Assembly: GCA_947628655.1 (NCBI GenBank)
Contig: CANRAS010000001.1
Location: 1 to 64,000 of the forward strand
Length of the DNA: 64,000 nucleotides
DNA from: an uncultured Clostridia bacterium
GTDB taxonomy: Bacteria; Bacillota; Clostridia; Oscillospirales; Ruminococcaceae
Direction: 5' to 3'
Shown here: piece after piece, positions 8,489-16,171 of the stretch
Position numbering within the stretch: position 1 is the first letter of the stretch
How the letters are laid out: every line of letters begins with the position of its first letter
The notes under the pieces: generated by a model
Seen by the model: only the letters and a program-made list of their open reading frames with translations
Databases searched by the model: none
Told to the model about the DNA's origin: nothing
Translations under genes and position numbers: made by a program

Positions 8489-8752
8489 ATGTGCATGAAA
8501 GACATTGAAGTCAAAAATCAGGTTGGTTTACACGCAAGACCCGCGACTTTCTTTATTCAGAAAGCGAACGAGTACAAGTCGTCTATTTGGGTAGAGAAAG
8601 AAGAGCGCAGGGTAAATGCAAAGTCGCTTTTGGGCATTCTGTCCCTCGGTATCGTAGGCGGTGCGCAAATTCGCATTATCGCCGACGGTTCTGACGAGCA
8701 GCTTGCTGTTGACGGTCTTGTAAAGCTGGTTGAAAGCGAGTTTGCCGAGTAA
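8489..8752 (+). CDS. ptsH: HPr-family phosphocarrier protein
   Basis: HPr passes phosphate from enzyme I to sugar-specific EIIA proteins of the PTS. In Firmicutes, HPr phosphorylated on Ser46 is the co-repressor with CcpA. The 87-aa protein has the catalytic His15 in GLHARPAT and Ser46 in NAKSLLGILSLG, so it is a true HPr and not a Crh (which lacks His15). The start has a GGAGG site 8-13 bp upstream. No enzyme I gene is adjacent. A strong terminator follows, so the gene is monocistronic behind its long leader. Confidence 0.93.
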   Translation: MCMKDIEVKNQVGLHARPATFFIQKANEYKSSIWVEKEERRVNAKSLLGILSLGIVGGAQIRIIADGSDEQLAVDGLVKLVESEFAE

Positions 8753-8865
8753 TTTTGCTGATTCCGAAAACGAAACCGTATTTTTGCGCATTAGAAAACA
8801 GGGGTTCCGGGGGCAAGCGCAAACTTGCGGACTTTCGGACAATACATTCAATATCGCAATAATTT

Positions 8866-8891
8866 AAGGGGTGGTTTTCCACCCCTTGTTT
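8866..8891 (+). terminator. Intrinsic terminator after ptsH
   Basis: A perfect 9-bp stem AAGGGGTGG / CCACCCCTT with a TTTT loop is followed by GTTTTC. It lies 114 nt after the HPr stop. Confidence 0.85.
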
Positions 8892-8994
8892 TCAGTCTAC
8901 AGGCAATAGTGTTGAGTGAATAGTAAAACTGCGTTCTCCCCGCCGACGGCTGGGCAACCGTCAGAAACTTTCGTTGATTTTACCAAAAAAGTAC

Positions 8995-9023
8995 TTGACT
9001 TGTAAGGAATTATGTGTTATAAT
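8995..9023 (+). promoter_or_regulatory. Sigma-A promoter for the chemoreceptor gene
   Basis: TTGACT at 8995-9000 and TATAAT at 9018-9023 are 17 bp apart, with an extended TGT before the -10. This gives a 5' UTR of about 135 nt before the ATG at 9166. Confidence 0.8.
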
Positions 9024-9165
9024 TAATATAGCATTTTTATGTAATATAACCAAAAATGTTGAAAACTGCGCATTATATTACATTACTGCACGGTACTTAA
9101 AACAAATTGATTATCCGCCTTATCGCACGATTGGCGAAATTAATCATCGAAAGGAAATTGTACTT

Positions 9166-11076
9166 ATGAACTCACGGATTGGAAGAAAATTGCTTTTGGC
9201 TATTATTGCCTGTATCGTCGTAACGGTCGCGGTCGTGAACACGTTTACGCTGTTCCGCTCTGTCGGGTATATGCGCGAAATTATGACCGAGCAGGCGCAG
9301 TCGAATATGAACGTCCTGCTAAACGGCGAGCAAACAAAGGAGTCCGAGTTTGCCGATACGGTCGAGATTTTGAGCCTTTCCCTCAGTCAGACGGCGGGAG
9401 TGGGTCTTGAGGATTTGTGGGAAAAAGAACGCAGATCCGAAAGCGATTTCTGCGCGATTTATGACGCAAACGGCAATCAGTTCTGGAAGAGCGAGAACTT
9501 TACGCTTGCGGATTTCACCCCCGGCGACGTCGGCGACGGAATATCGGGCATTGTTGACGATTCCGCGGCGGGACTTACTATTCAAGTAGTGCGTTCGTTT
9601 GTAAAGGACGGCAAGTATAACGGCTGTATCATATTGGGTATGCTCTTGTCCGAGAACAGCTGGCTTGATGAACTCAAGGCTGAAACGGGCAGCGAGTTTA
9701 CGATATTCAGCGGGAAAACTCGTTACGCGACAACTGTTGAAAGCGACGGCAAACGCGCTGTCGGCACGGATATGGCTGAAAACGTAAGCGCAAAGGTAAT
9801 AGGTCAGGGCGAGGCATATTCGGGTATGGCGGATATTTTGGGTCAGGAACACTATGTCGATTATCAGCCGATGAAAGACATAAACGGCAAAATCGTCGGC
9901 GCGTTCTTCTCAGGACTTTCCGCGGCGGAGTTCAACAGAATGAGAACTTCTATGATAATCACGTCAATCCTTGTCGGAGTGGGCATTGCGGTAGTTGCAA
10001 TGATAGTTGTCGGCGTTATCGCAGTCAAGATTTTCGTTAAACCGATACAAGAGGCGGAGAAGATTGCAAACGATATGAGCCAGGGCAATCTCGCGCACGG
10101 CAGTTCCGCGGCTGCGCTCGGCAACGATGAACTCGGCGATTTCGTGAGAAAATTGCAGGCAACGGAAGTTACGCTTTCAAGCTACATCAACGATATAAAG
10201 AACGTCCTCTCGCAGATGGCGGCGGGCGACTTCACCGCAAAGCCGGGTGTTGAGTACATCGGCGATTTCGCAGAGATAAAGGGTTCGTTCCAGAGCATAA
10301 GCACGTCGCTGAAATCAATGATAGGCGAGATTTCGATGACCGCGAACGACGTTATGATGGAATCTTCTCAAATAGCGGAGGGTTCGCAGACGCTTGCGGA
10401 GGGTACTACACGGCAGGCGGCGTCTATCGAAGAACTTTCCGCGTCGATAAACGAGATTACCGAAAAAGTAGAGCAGACCGCGAAGAACGCCGCAGAGGCG
10501 GGCAAGATTTCTTCTGAAAGCGCGGAGAGAATAGAGTTCCAGAACGGCGAAGTGCAGAATATGCTCTCCGCAATGGACGAGATAAAAGAGAAGTCCGACA
10601 AGATTCAGAATATCATAAAGGCGATAGACGATATAGCGTTCCAGACGAATATTCTTTCGCTTAACGCGGCGATTGAGGCGGCGCGCGCGGGCGCGGCAGG
10701 CAAGGGCTTTGCCGTCGTAGCGGACGAGGTTCGCACGCTGGCGTCGAGGAGCGCGGAATCCGCTCAGCAGACGGGCGACCTTATCAATGACACGATCGCC
10801 GCCGTAGATAAGGGTACGGAAATCGCGCAGAAAACGGCTAGTACGATGAAAGAGGTAATAGACTTCTCTAACCGCACGAATGAATACATCAGCGGAATTT
10901 CCGCGGCGTCGGAAAATCAGGCGCAGTTCATTCAGCAGGTAAAGATAGGCATAGACCAGATTTCAAATGTAGTTCAGCAGAACTCCGCGACAGCGGAAGA
11001 ATCCGCCGCGTCCTGCGCCGATTTGAACAGCGAAGTCGGCAGACTGAAAGAGCAGATTGCGAAGATGAAAGTCTGA
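9166..11076 (+). CDS. Methyl-accepting chemotaxis protein
   Basis: This is a transmembrane chemoreceptor of 636 aa. Transmembrane helix 1 (residues about 8-29) is followed by an extracellular Cache-type sensor (about 30-260). That sensor has [13 protein letters not shown] and a [21 protein letters not shown]-like core spread over about 25 residues, as in single-Cache_3 domains. Transmembrane helix 2 (about 261-288), a HAMP domain, and a cytoplasmic coiled-coil signalling domain follow. The hairpin tip carries the conserved [20 protein letters not shown] segment. The start is the ATG at 9166 with AAAGGAAA upstream, rather than the longer open frame from 8974 that runs through the promoter. No CheW or CheA gene is near; the ligand is unknown, and small carboxylates are common for this sensor type. 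Confidence 0.95.
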   Translation: MNSRIGRKLLLAIIACIVVTVAVVNTFTLFRSVGYMREIMTEQAQSNMNVLLNGEQTKESEFADTVEILSLSLSQTAGVGLEDLWEKERRSESDFCAIYDANGNQFWKSENFTLADFTPGDVGDGISGIVDDSAAGLTIQVVRSFVKDGKYNGCIILGMLLSENSWLDELKAETGSEFTIFSGKTRYATTVESDGKRAVGTDMAENVSAKVIGQGEAYSGMADILGQEHYVDYQPMKDINGKIVGAFFSGLSAAEFNRMRTSMIITSILVGVGIAVVAMIVVGVIAVKIFVKPIQEAEKIANDMSQGNLAHGSSAAALGNDELGDFVRKLQATEVTLSSYINDIKNVLSQMAAGDFTAKPGVEYIGDFAEIKGSFQSISTSLKSMIGEISMTANDVMMESSQIAEGSQTLAEGTTRQAASIEELSASINEITEKVEQTAKNAAEAGKISSESAERIEFQNGEVQNMLSAMDEIKEKSDKIQNIIKAIDDIAFQTNILSLNAAIEAARAGAAGKGFAVVADEVRTLASRSAESAQQTGDLINDTIAAVDKGTEIAQKTASTMKEVIDFSNRTNEYISGISAASENQAQFIQQVKIGIDQISNVVQQNSATAEESAASCADLNSEVGRLKEQIAKMKV

Positions 11077-11110
11077 TAGTTGTTTAGAGAATAGTTGTTA
11101 GTTATTAGTT

Positions 11111-11143
11111 ATGCGCGGGCGTTCGCCCGCGCATTTGCTTTTA
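11111..11143 (+). terminator. Intrinsic terminator after the chemoreceptor gene
   Basis: The stem ATGCGCGGGCG / CGCCCGCGCAT (TTCG-type tight loop) is followed by TTGCTTTTAG, 35 nt after the stop codon. Confidence 0.7.
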
Positions 11144-11714
11144 GAGGCTAGAGGCTAGAATGTGGCGTAGAACCCGTAAACCGCCCCGCCGTAGGCAACT
11201 AGAGGCTAGAAATCAGAGACTAGAAATATAAGAGAAGATAAAGTTTAAACGCTAATCCACACTCTAGCAACTAGCTTCTAATCTCTAGCTACTAGAAGGA
11301 TAGAGGGCTTTCCCCTTGCGCCTAGTGGAGCGAGCAAAGCGAGCGGAACGGTTGATTTAAAGCAACCTCCCCGCGCTCGGAATGCCGGTGGCATTCCGAG
11401 CGCCAAAAGCCACCTAGAGCGGTTTCGCAGGCTCTTCACGGTTTGCCGTGCGTTTGGCGTAGCCAAACGCCCCCGCCGACAGGCGGGGTGAAATTCGCGA
11501 CAGCGAATTTCAGACGGCAAACCGTGGCGTTTTCGAGTGCGCCCGAAATTCGACGCGCCCGTATGGGCGCGGAGAATAAGGGGGCATCGAGAAAACGCCC
11601 ACCGCGATAAGGGGGCGCGGTGACCCAAAGCCACACCCGCCCCACTAACCCGCTGTCAGGCAACATAGTGACCCGCTTTCTTACCTCTTACCTCTAACCT
11701 CTTACTTCTAACGG
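11140..11714. repeat. Gene-free repeat block of about 575 bp
   Basis: It starts with CTAGAGG-type heptamers (11142-11300). A hairpin-rich block follows at 11300-11650. Its last part (GCGCCCGTATGGGCGC, then ATAAGGGGG, then CGAGAAAACGCC, then CGGTGACCCAAA) is a diverged copy of 31000-31080. It ends with TTACCTC heptamers that abut the stop codon of the next gene. No coding region is supported. Confidence 0.6.
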
Positions 11715-13046
11715 CTAACCGTTTTCCTCCCCAAAACAGTAAACCACAACCTCGCCGATTTCCGCGTCGCACACCGACGACGGGCAGACGCTTTCGACCT
11801 TGAACGCATTGTATTCGTTATTTATCCTGTCCCGCGTATAACCTACCATTTTCCCGTGACTGTCCGCGCCTTTTATTACAAAAGAACTGTAAAACATCGC
11901 CTCTTCGGGGCAGTATAAAAAGCATATGTCGCCCTCTTTTACAAAGTCGGGCAGTATAACCGTGCGGTCGGGTTCTATCGGCAGAGAATACATCGTACCG
12001 AGCCGTGATTTCATCAACTGCATAAACAGCGCCGTCTGTATCGGTACGCCTACGTTTATCCCTCCCGCCGCAAGAGCCGCCGAAGTCTGTTCCGCGCCAA
12101 ACTGACCGATACCGTCTGTCGGGGAGTATTTCACGCATTCTATTGCATTAACACGGTCGTAGTGCTGATTTGGAATAATATAGCCGTTATCTTCATACAA
12201 GAGTATGTCCTCGTCCTTTGCGAATACGGCGGGCTGTTCCTCGCTGTCGGCATAAAAGTGGAAATAGAACACTTCAGTAAGCGGGAGCAGGCAGGACGCG
12301 CAGTCGGCGGTGTATTTAAGCGCATACTCCCCGCTGTTTTTCGGATTGTGACAGCAGACTTTCGCACGCCCCTCCTCGTCAAAGCCGACTACTATCATAG
12401 AATGTACCATCAGTCCCTCGTACGAGCAGTAAAGCTGAATTATATCGCCCTCGCGGGCGTATTTCGGCAAGGTGACTGTTTTGTCGCTGTTCATCGGCAG
12501 AAACTGCCCGAACCCCAGTCGGGAATTAACCAGCATAAGGCAGAGCGCCGTTGAACTGTCCGAACCTACCGACAGCCCGCCCGCTTTCAGACAGCGCGAT
12601 ATAAACGGCGCGCACACGTCCAGACCGTCGTTCCAATGTTCCCGCGCGAATGTCACCGCCTGTTCGGGGTCGTATTTTTCCCCAAGCGCGGATACGTTTC
12701 CCGCGCCTTTCCACAAAACGGCGCGTTTTTGTTCCCATTCAAACGGCATATAGTATCTGTCGGTAAGTTCATATGTATTGTTGATGTTGTAAAGAACGTT
12801 GTTTTCGTCCCATTCGTGAATGTCGCTGTAAAATTCCCGCTTTACTGCGGGCGCGCTTTGTTCGGCAGTCTGTTCGGAAGAACGCACGGTACTTGCGGAG
12901 TTCTCGGTTTCGGACGCGGTACTCTCGCTTTGTGCGGAGGAGGAAGAAGAAACGCTGTCCTCAAAATTCTGCCGTTCCGTCCGACTGCACGCCGAAAAAG
13001 ACAGTACAAGTACGAATACTGAAATCAGTGCAAATATTCTTTTCAT
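11715..13046 (-). CDS. Lipoprotein with two papain-like (amidase/NlpC-P60-type) repeats
   Basis: This 443-aa exported lipoprotein has a signal peptide ending in the lipobox SFSAC, giving Cys20, then a Ser/Glu-rich linker to about residue 65. Two homologous domains follow. Domain 1 (about 125-255) has Cys145 in CAPFISRCLKAGG and His215 in HSMIVVGFD, an arrangement like the putative amidase domain of the NlpC/P60-papain superfamily. Domain 2 (about 295-435) keeps the frame (SAALAAGGINVG, then SSFVIKGAD) but has lost both Cys and His, so it is probably non-catalytic. The substrate is unknown; cell-wall peptide is the guess for this fold. It is divergent from a close paralogue at 13366, with about 320 bp between them. 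Confidence 0.7.
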   Translation of the reverse strand: MKRIFALISVFVLVLSFSACSRTERQNFEDSVSSSSSAQSESTASETENSASTVRSSEQTAEQSAPAVKREFYSDIHEWDENNVLYNINNTYELTDRYYMPFEWEQKRAVLWKGAGNVSALGEKYDPEQAVTFAREHWNDGLDVCAPFISRCLKAGGLSVGSDSSTALCLMLVNSRLGFGQFLPMNSDKTVTLPKYAREGDIIQLYCSYEGLMVHSMIVVGFDEEGRAKVCCHNPKNSGEYALKYTADCASCLLPLTEVFYFHFYADSEEQPAVFAKDEDILLYEDNGYIIPNQHYDRVNAIECVKYSPTDGIGQFGAEQTSAALAAGGINVGVPIQTALFMQLMKSRLGTMYSLPIEPDRTVILPDFVKEGDICFLYCPEEAMFYSSFVIKGADSHGKMVGYTRDRINNEYNAFKVESVCPSSVCDAEIGEVVVYCFGEENG

Positions 13047-13298
13047 AATAAAATGTCCCTCGCTGAAAAAATGTAAAGTTAATAATTGCTGTTATGAAAG
13101 CATATCCGGATATTTTGCGGGAGAGCAAAGCCCTCCGATAAAAGCTCTTATAATGTCATTTTATCACACCCTCCCCCCGCTGTCAATAAATTTAACGAGA
13201 TTGTAACTATTTGTAATTTTTTGTAATATTTTCGCCGATTTTCCCCAAATCGCCCACCCGATTTTCAGTCAACTTACATATATTTCATTCACCTGACC

Positions 13299-13328
13299 TT
13301 GACAAAATGCGAAAAGATGTGATATAAT
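13299..13328 (+). promoter_or_regulatory. Sigma-A promoter for the 13366 lipoprotein
   Basis: TTGACA at 13299-13304 and TATAAT at 13323-13328 have an 18-bp spacer and a TGA extended -10. The start codon lies 37 bp past the -10. Confidence 0.8.
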
Positions 13329-13365
13329 TAATATAAGATCAGTGCAGACAAGGAAAGGTAAATTT

Positions 13366-14709
13366 ATGAAAAAACTCTTTCGAGTGTTAATACTGCCGAT
13401 TGCCGCGGTATTGCTTGCGGGGTGCGCGGGAACGGAGCGCGAAAGTTCTTCGTCGGGTTCGCAAAGTTCGTCGGGTTCATCGAGTTCGGCAAGTTCTGCG
13501 AAAGTTACATCGCAAGGTTCTTCCGAGCAAAGCACGGTTTCCGTGCCGATACAGGTTATCCCCGAACTTCCGACGGAGGATATTCCCGAAGATGTTTACG
13601 GTAAACACGACTTGTCATACGGCAACTTTATATACAATCCCAACGTTACAGACACGTCGAACGAGGCGCGCTATTACGGCGATTTCCGTTGGGAGGATGA
13701 CCCCAAAGCGCTTTGGATAAGCACGATAGAGGAAGTGCCGTGGGCGGAATACGACGCGGACGCCGCCGTGGAATACGGTCTTGCGCATTGGGACGACGGA
13801 GAGGGCATTTGTGCGCCGTTCGTTTCACGGTGTATAACAGAGGGAAATATTACCGAATACACGGAAAGTTCCACGTCGATTACGCTCCAGCTTTTGCACT
13901 CGCGGTTGGGGTTCGGGCAGTTCGTGCCGTACAATAAAAGCGACCACACGGTAACACTTCCGTCTTACGCGCGTCCCGGAGATGTTGTGCAGATTTATTG
14001 CTCTTACGAGGGCGTAATGATACACTCGCTTTTAATGGTAGGCACCGACGAACAGGGCAGACTTCGCGCCGTGTGCCACAATATGCGCAACAGCGGACAG
14101 TATGCGTTCGTCGTGGACGACCTGAACGACCCGTGCTATGACTGCGAAAGCGAAACATTCGAGATGTTCTTTTATCATTTCTACCGCGATGACGACGAGG
14201 GACTTCCTGAGGCTGTCGTGAAAAACAAGAACATAATGCTGTGGGAACAGCAGGGATATTTTATAAGCGAAACCTATAGCCGTGAGAGGGCTTTGGAATA
14301 CGCCCGCCAAAATCCCGACGACGGATTGGGCTATTACGGAGCGGAACATACAAGCGCAATTCTCCAGGCGGGCGGATTGTCTGTAGGCTATCCGAACCAG
14401 TCCGCGCTGTTTTTACAGTTGCTGAAAACTCACCTCGGCACGGCGTATTCCCAAAAAGTGCGCGCCGACCGCACGGTCATTCTGCCGTCGCAGGCGAAAG
14501 CGGGAGATATAGGGTTTGTGTACTGCCCGTATGACGGCACGATAATTTCATCGTTCATCATATCCGGGAGCGACAGCACAGGCAGAATGATAACTCTGTC
14601 CTACGACCTGCTGAACGACGGCGAGTCCGCGTTCAAAGTAGACAGTCAGTGCATAGGGTGCGGAGATGATATTAAAGAAGTGATTATTTATTGTTTTGAT
14701 GATGTTTGA
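13366..14709 (+). CDS. Lipoprotein paralogue with two papain-like repeats
   Basis: This 447-aa paralogue of the divergent neighbour shares its plan: lipobox LLAGC with Cys20, a Ser-rich linker (about 25-50), then two repeats. Repeat 1 has CAPFVSRCITEGN and a matching HSLLMVGTDEQGR; repeat 2 has SAILQAGGLSVG and SSFIISGSD without the Cys or His. Both proteins share phrases such as NSRLGFGQF/HSRLGFGQF and GDIIQLYCSYEG/GDVVQIYCSYEG. The start is the ATG at 13366 after AGGAAAGG; an upstream in-frame ATG at 13342 would spoil the signal peptide. The function is unknown, and a surface role at the wall is inferred. Confidence 0.7.
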   Translation: MKKLFRVLILPIAAVLLAGCAGTERESSSSGSQSSSGSSSSASSAKVTSQGSSEQSTVSVPIQVIPELPTEDIPEDVYGKHDLSYGNFIYNPNVTDTSNEARYYGDFRWEDDPKALWISTIEEVPWAEYDADAAVEYGLAHWDDGEGICAPFVSRCITEGNITEYTESSTSITLQLLHSRLGFGQFVPYNKSDHTVTLPSYARPGDVVQIYCSYEGVMIHSLLMVGTDEQGRLRAVCHNMRNSGQYAFVVDDLNDPCYDCESETFEMFFYHFYRDDDEGLPEAVVKNKNIMLWEQQGYFISETYSRERALEYARQNPDDGLGYYGAEHTSAILQAGGLSVGYPNQSALFLQLLKTHLGTAYSQKVRADRTVILPSQAKAGDIGFVYCPYDGTIISSFIISGSDSTGRMITLSYDLLNDGESAFKVDSQCIGCGDDIKEVIIYCFDDV

Positions 14710-14838
14710 GCAGGGGAAATAATATACCCGCCGTGCAGTCCGCACGGCGGTGAAATCCTTTAAAAGCTTTTTACGTCCTCACCGCCGCTGGCGGGGAGGA
14801 CGCGTCTGTTATTAACTCAGCACAGCGTTTTCAGCGAA

Positions 14839-15885
14839 TTAGTTTACTCTGTAATAACAGGTATTCTTTCCCGCGCCCTCGCGCTTTAGTTCGCCTAAAT
14901 CCACAAGCTTACGCAATGCGCCCTCAATGGAACTGATACTCAGCGACGGGCAAAGTCCGCGAATATCCTGTTTTGTAAATCGACCGATTTTGTTTGCGGC
15001 GGCTCGTCTTACCGTTTCAAGAGCAGGAAGTTTTGTTCCTACCAAAGCACAGCGTTCCTCAAAATCTTTATAAGCGGAAAGGAGCGTACCCAGCAGGTAT
15101 TTTATAAACGGCACGGCGTTCTCCTTGCCCTCGTGCCAGCCGTTTTGAGCTTTGCTCAGCGCGTCATAGTACAAATCCTTATTCTTCGCAATTTTTGCCT
15201 CTAACGAAATATATTTTCCAACATAAAAACCGCTCCTGTATAAAAGCAGAGTTGTAAGCAGACGGCTCATTCTGCCGTTTCCATCGTTGAACGGGTGTAT
15301 ACAAAGAAAGTCGTGAATGAAAATAGGGATCGCAATAAGCGGCTCTAATTCCATATTACCGATAACGCGGTTGTATTCCTCACAAATTCTGTCGAGAGCC
15401 TCGGACGTTTCATAGGGCGGCAGCGGTGTAAACAGGATTTCCGTATGCCCGTCGGGATAAGTCGCGCTGATGTAGTTCTGTACGTTTTTCGTTTTCCCCG
15501 CCATAGGATTATTCATATGGCTGTAAAGTATCTTGTGCATTTGAAGAATATAGTTTCGTGAGATTGGGATCACGTCAAAGCTTTCATGAATTAAACTCAG
15601 CACATCGCGGTATCCGACAATTTCCTGCTCGTTGCGGTTTTTTGGCGTTGTTTTTTCCTCGACCAACTGCCGAATACGGGTATTCGTTGTAACGATCCCC
15701 TCAATAGCGTTAGACGCCTCTGTGCTTTGCACTTTGGCAATTTCCACAAGCTTTTCAAGCTGTTCGGGGCGTTGTTTCAGATAAAGCTCCTGTTTTCCGA
15801 CTTCTTTATAAATCGCCGCGATTAGCCCCATAATCTCGCTGTCCCATTTTTGATTTTTGATTTTTGAATAATTAAATTCCCGCAT
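14839..15885 (-). CDS. Fic-domain protein with C-terminal winged helix
   Basis: Fic proteins transfer AMP (or another nucleotide or phosphate) from a nucleotide to a hydroxyl of a target protein. The 348-aa protein has the complete catalytic motif HPFNDGNGR at about residues 197-205. It also has an N-terminal inhibitory helix motif SNAIEG (S-x-A-I-E-G) that should hold the enzyme in check, a class II arrangement. The last 70 residues look like a winged-helix DNA-binding domain (KLPALETVRRAAANKIG, then FTKQDI, then ALRKLVDLGELKREG). This layout is common in stand-alone Fic proteins of bacteria. No antitoxin gene is adjacent. The target is unknown. Confidence 0.93.
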   Translation of the reverse strand: MREFNYSKIKNQKWDSEIMGLIAAIYKEVGKQELYLKQRPEQLEKLVEIAKVQSTEASNAIEGIVTTNTRIRQLVEEKTTPKNRNEQEIVGYRDVLSLIHESFDVIPISRNYILQMHKILYSHMNNPMAGKTKNVQNYISATYPDGHTEILFTPLPPYETSEALDRICEEYNRVIGNMELEPLIAIPIFIHDFLCIHPFNDGNGRMSRLLTTLLLYRSGFYVGKYISLEAKIAKNKDLYYDALSKAQNGWHEGKENAVPFIKYLLGTLLSAYKDFEERCALVGTKLPALETVRRAAANKIGRFTKQDIRGLCPSLSISSIEGALRKLVDLGELKREGAGKNTCYYRVN

Positions 15886-16018
15886 CCTTTCACCTCTTTC
15901 CCTTAAATTATAGCATATTTTAAGGGAAAAGTCAAGTAGTTATTAGTGATTAGTAGTTAGTAATTAGTTTTCCTGCGGGCTATTGCGTTGTTAGGCTGCG
16001 GGGAAACGGCTTATTATA

Positions 16019-16162
16019 TTATTTAGACTTTCTCTTTTTGCATTCCCCGCACTTCCCGCAATCTCCTCCGCACCCGTTTCGGCGTTTCCTGACAGCCCCG
16101 GCAACCGCCCCCGCGATTACCGCGATTATCAGTATTAATACTATTATATCCGCAATGTTCAT
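16019..16162 (-). CDS. FeoB-associated Cys-rich membrane peptide
   Basis: This 47-aa protein, read directly from the sequence, has one N-terminal transmembrane helix (IIVLILIIAVIAGAVAGAV, residues 6-24) and then a basic tail with four cysteines (CGGDCGKCGEC). It starts 10 bp after the feoAB stop on the same strand, with an AGGAG-like site overlapping the feoB end. Size, topology and position match the FeoB_associated family that accompanies clostridial FeoB. Its role is not established; iron binding on the cytosolic side is plausible. Confidence 0.85.
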   Translation of the reverse strand: MNIADIIVLILIIAVIAGAVAGAVRKRRNGCGGDCGKCGECKKRKSK

Positions 16163-16171
16163 AACAAACTC

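Noticed and set aside
8974-9165. Longer N-terminus of the chemoreceptor
   Set aside because: The extra codons overlap the promoter and there is no ribosome site; the ATG at 9166 gives a proper first membrane helix.
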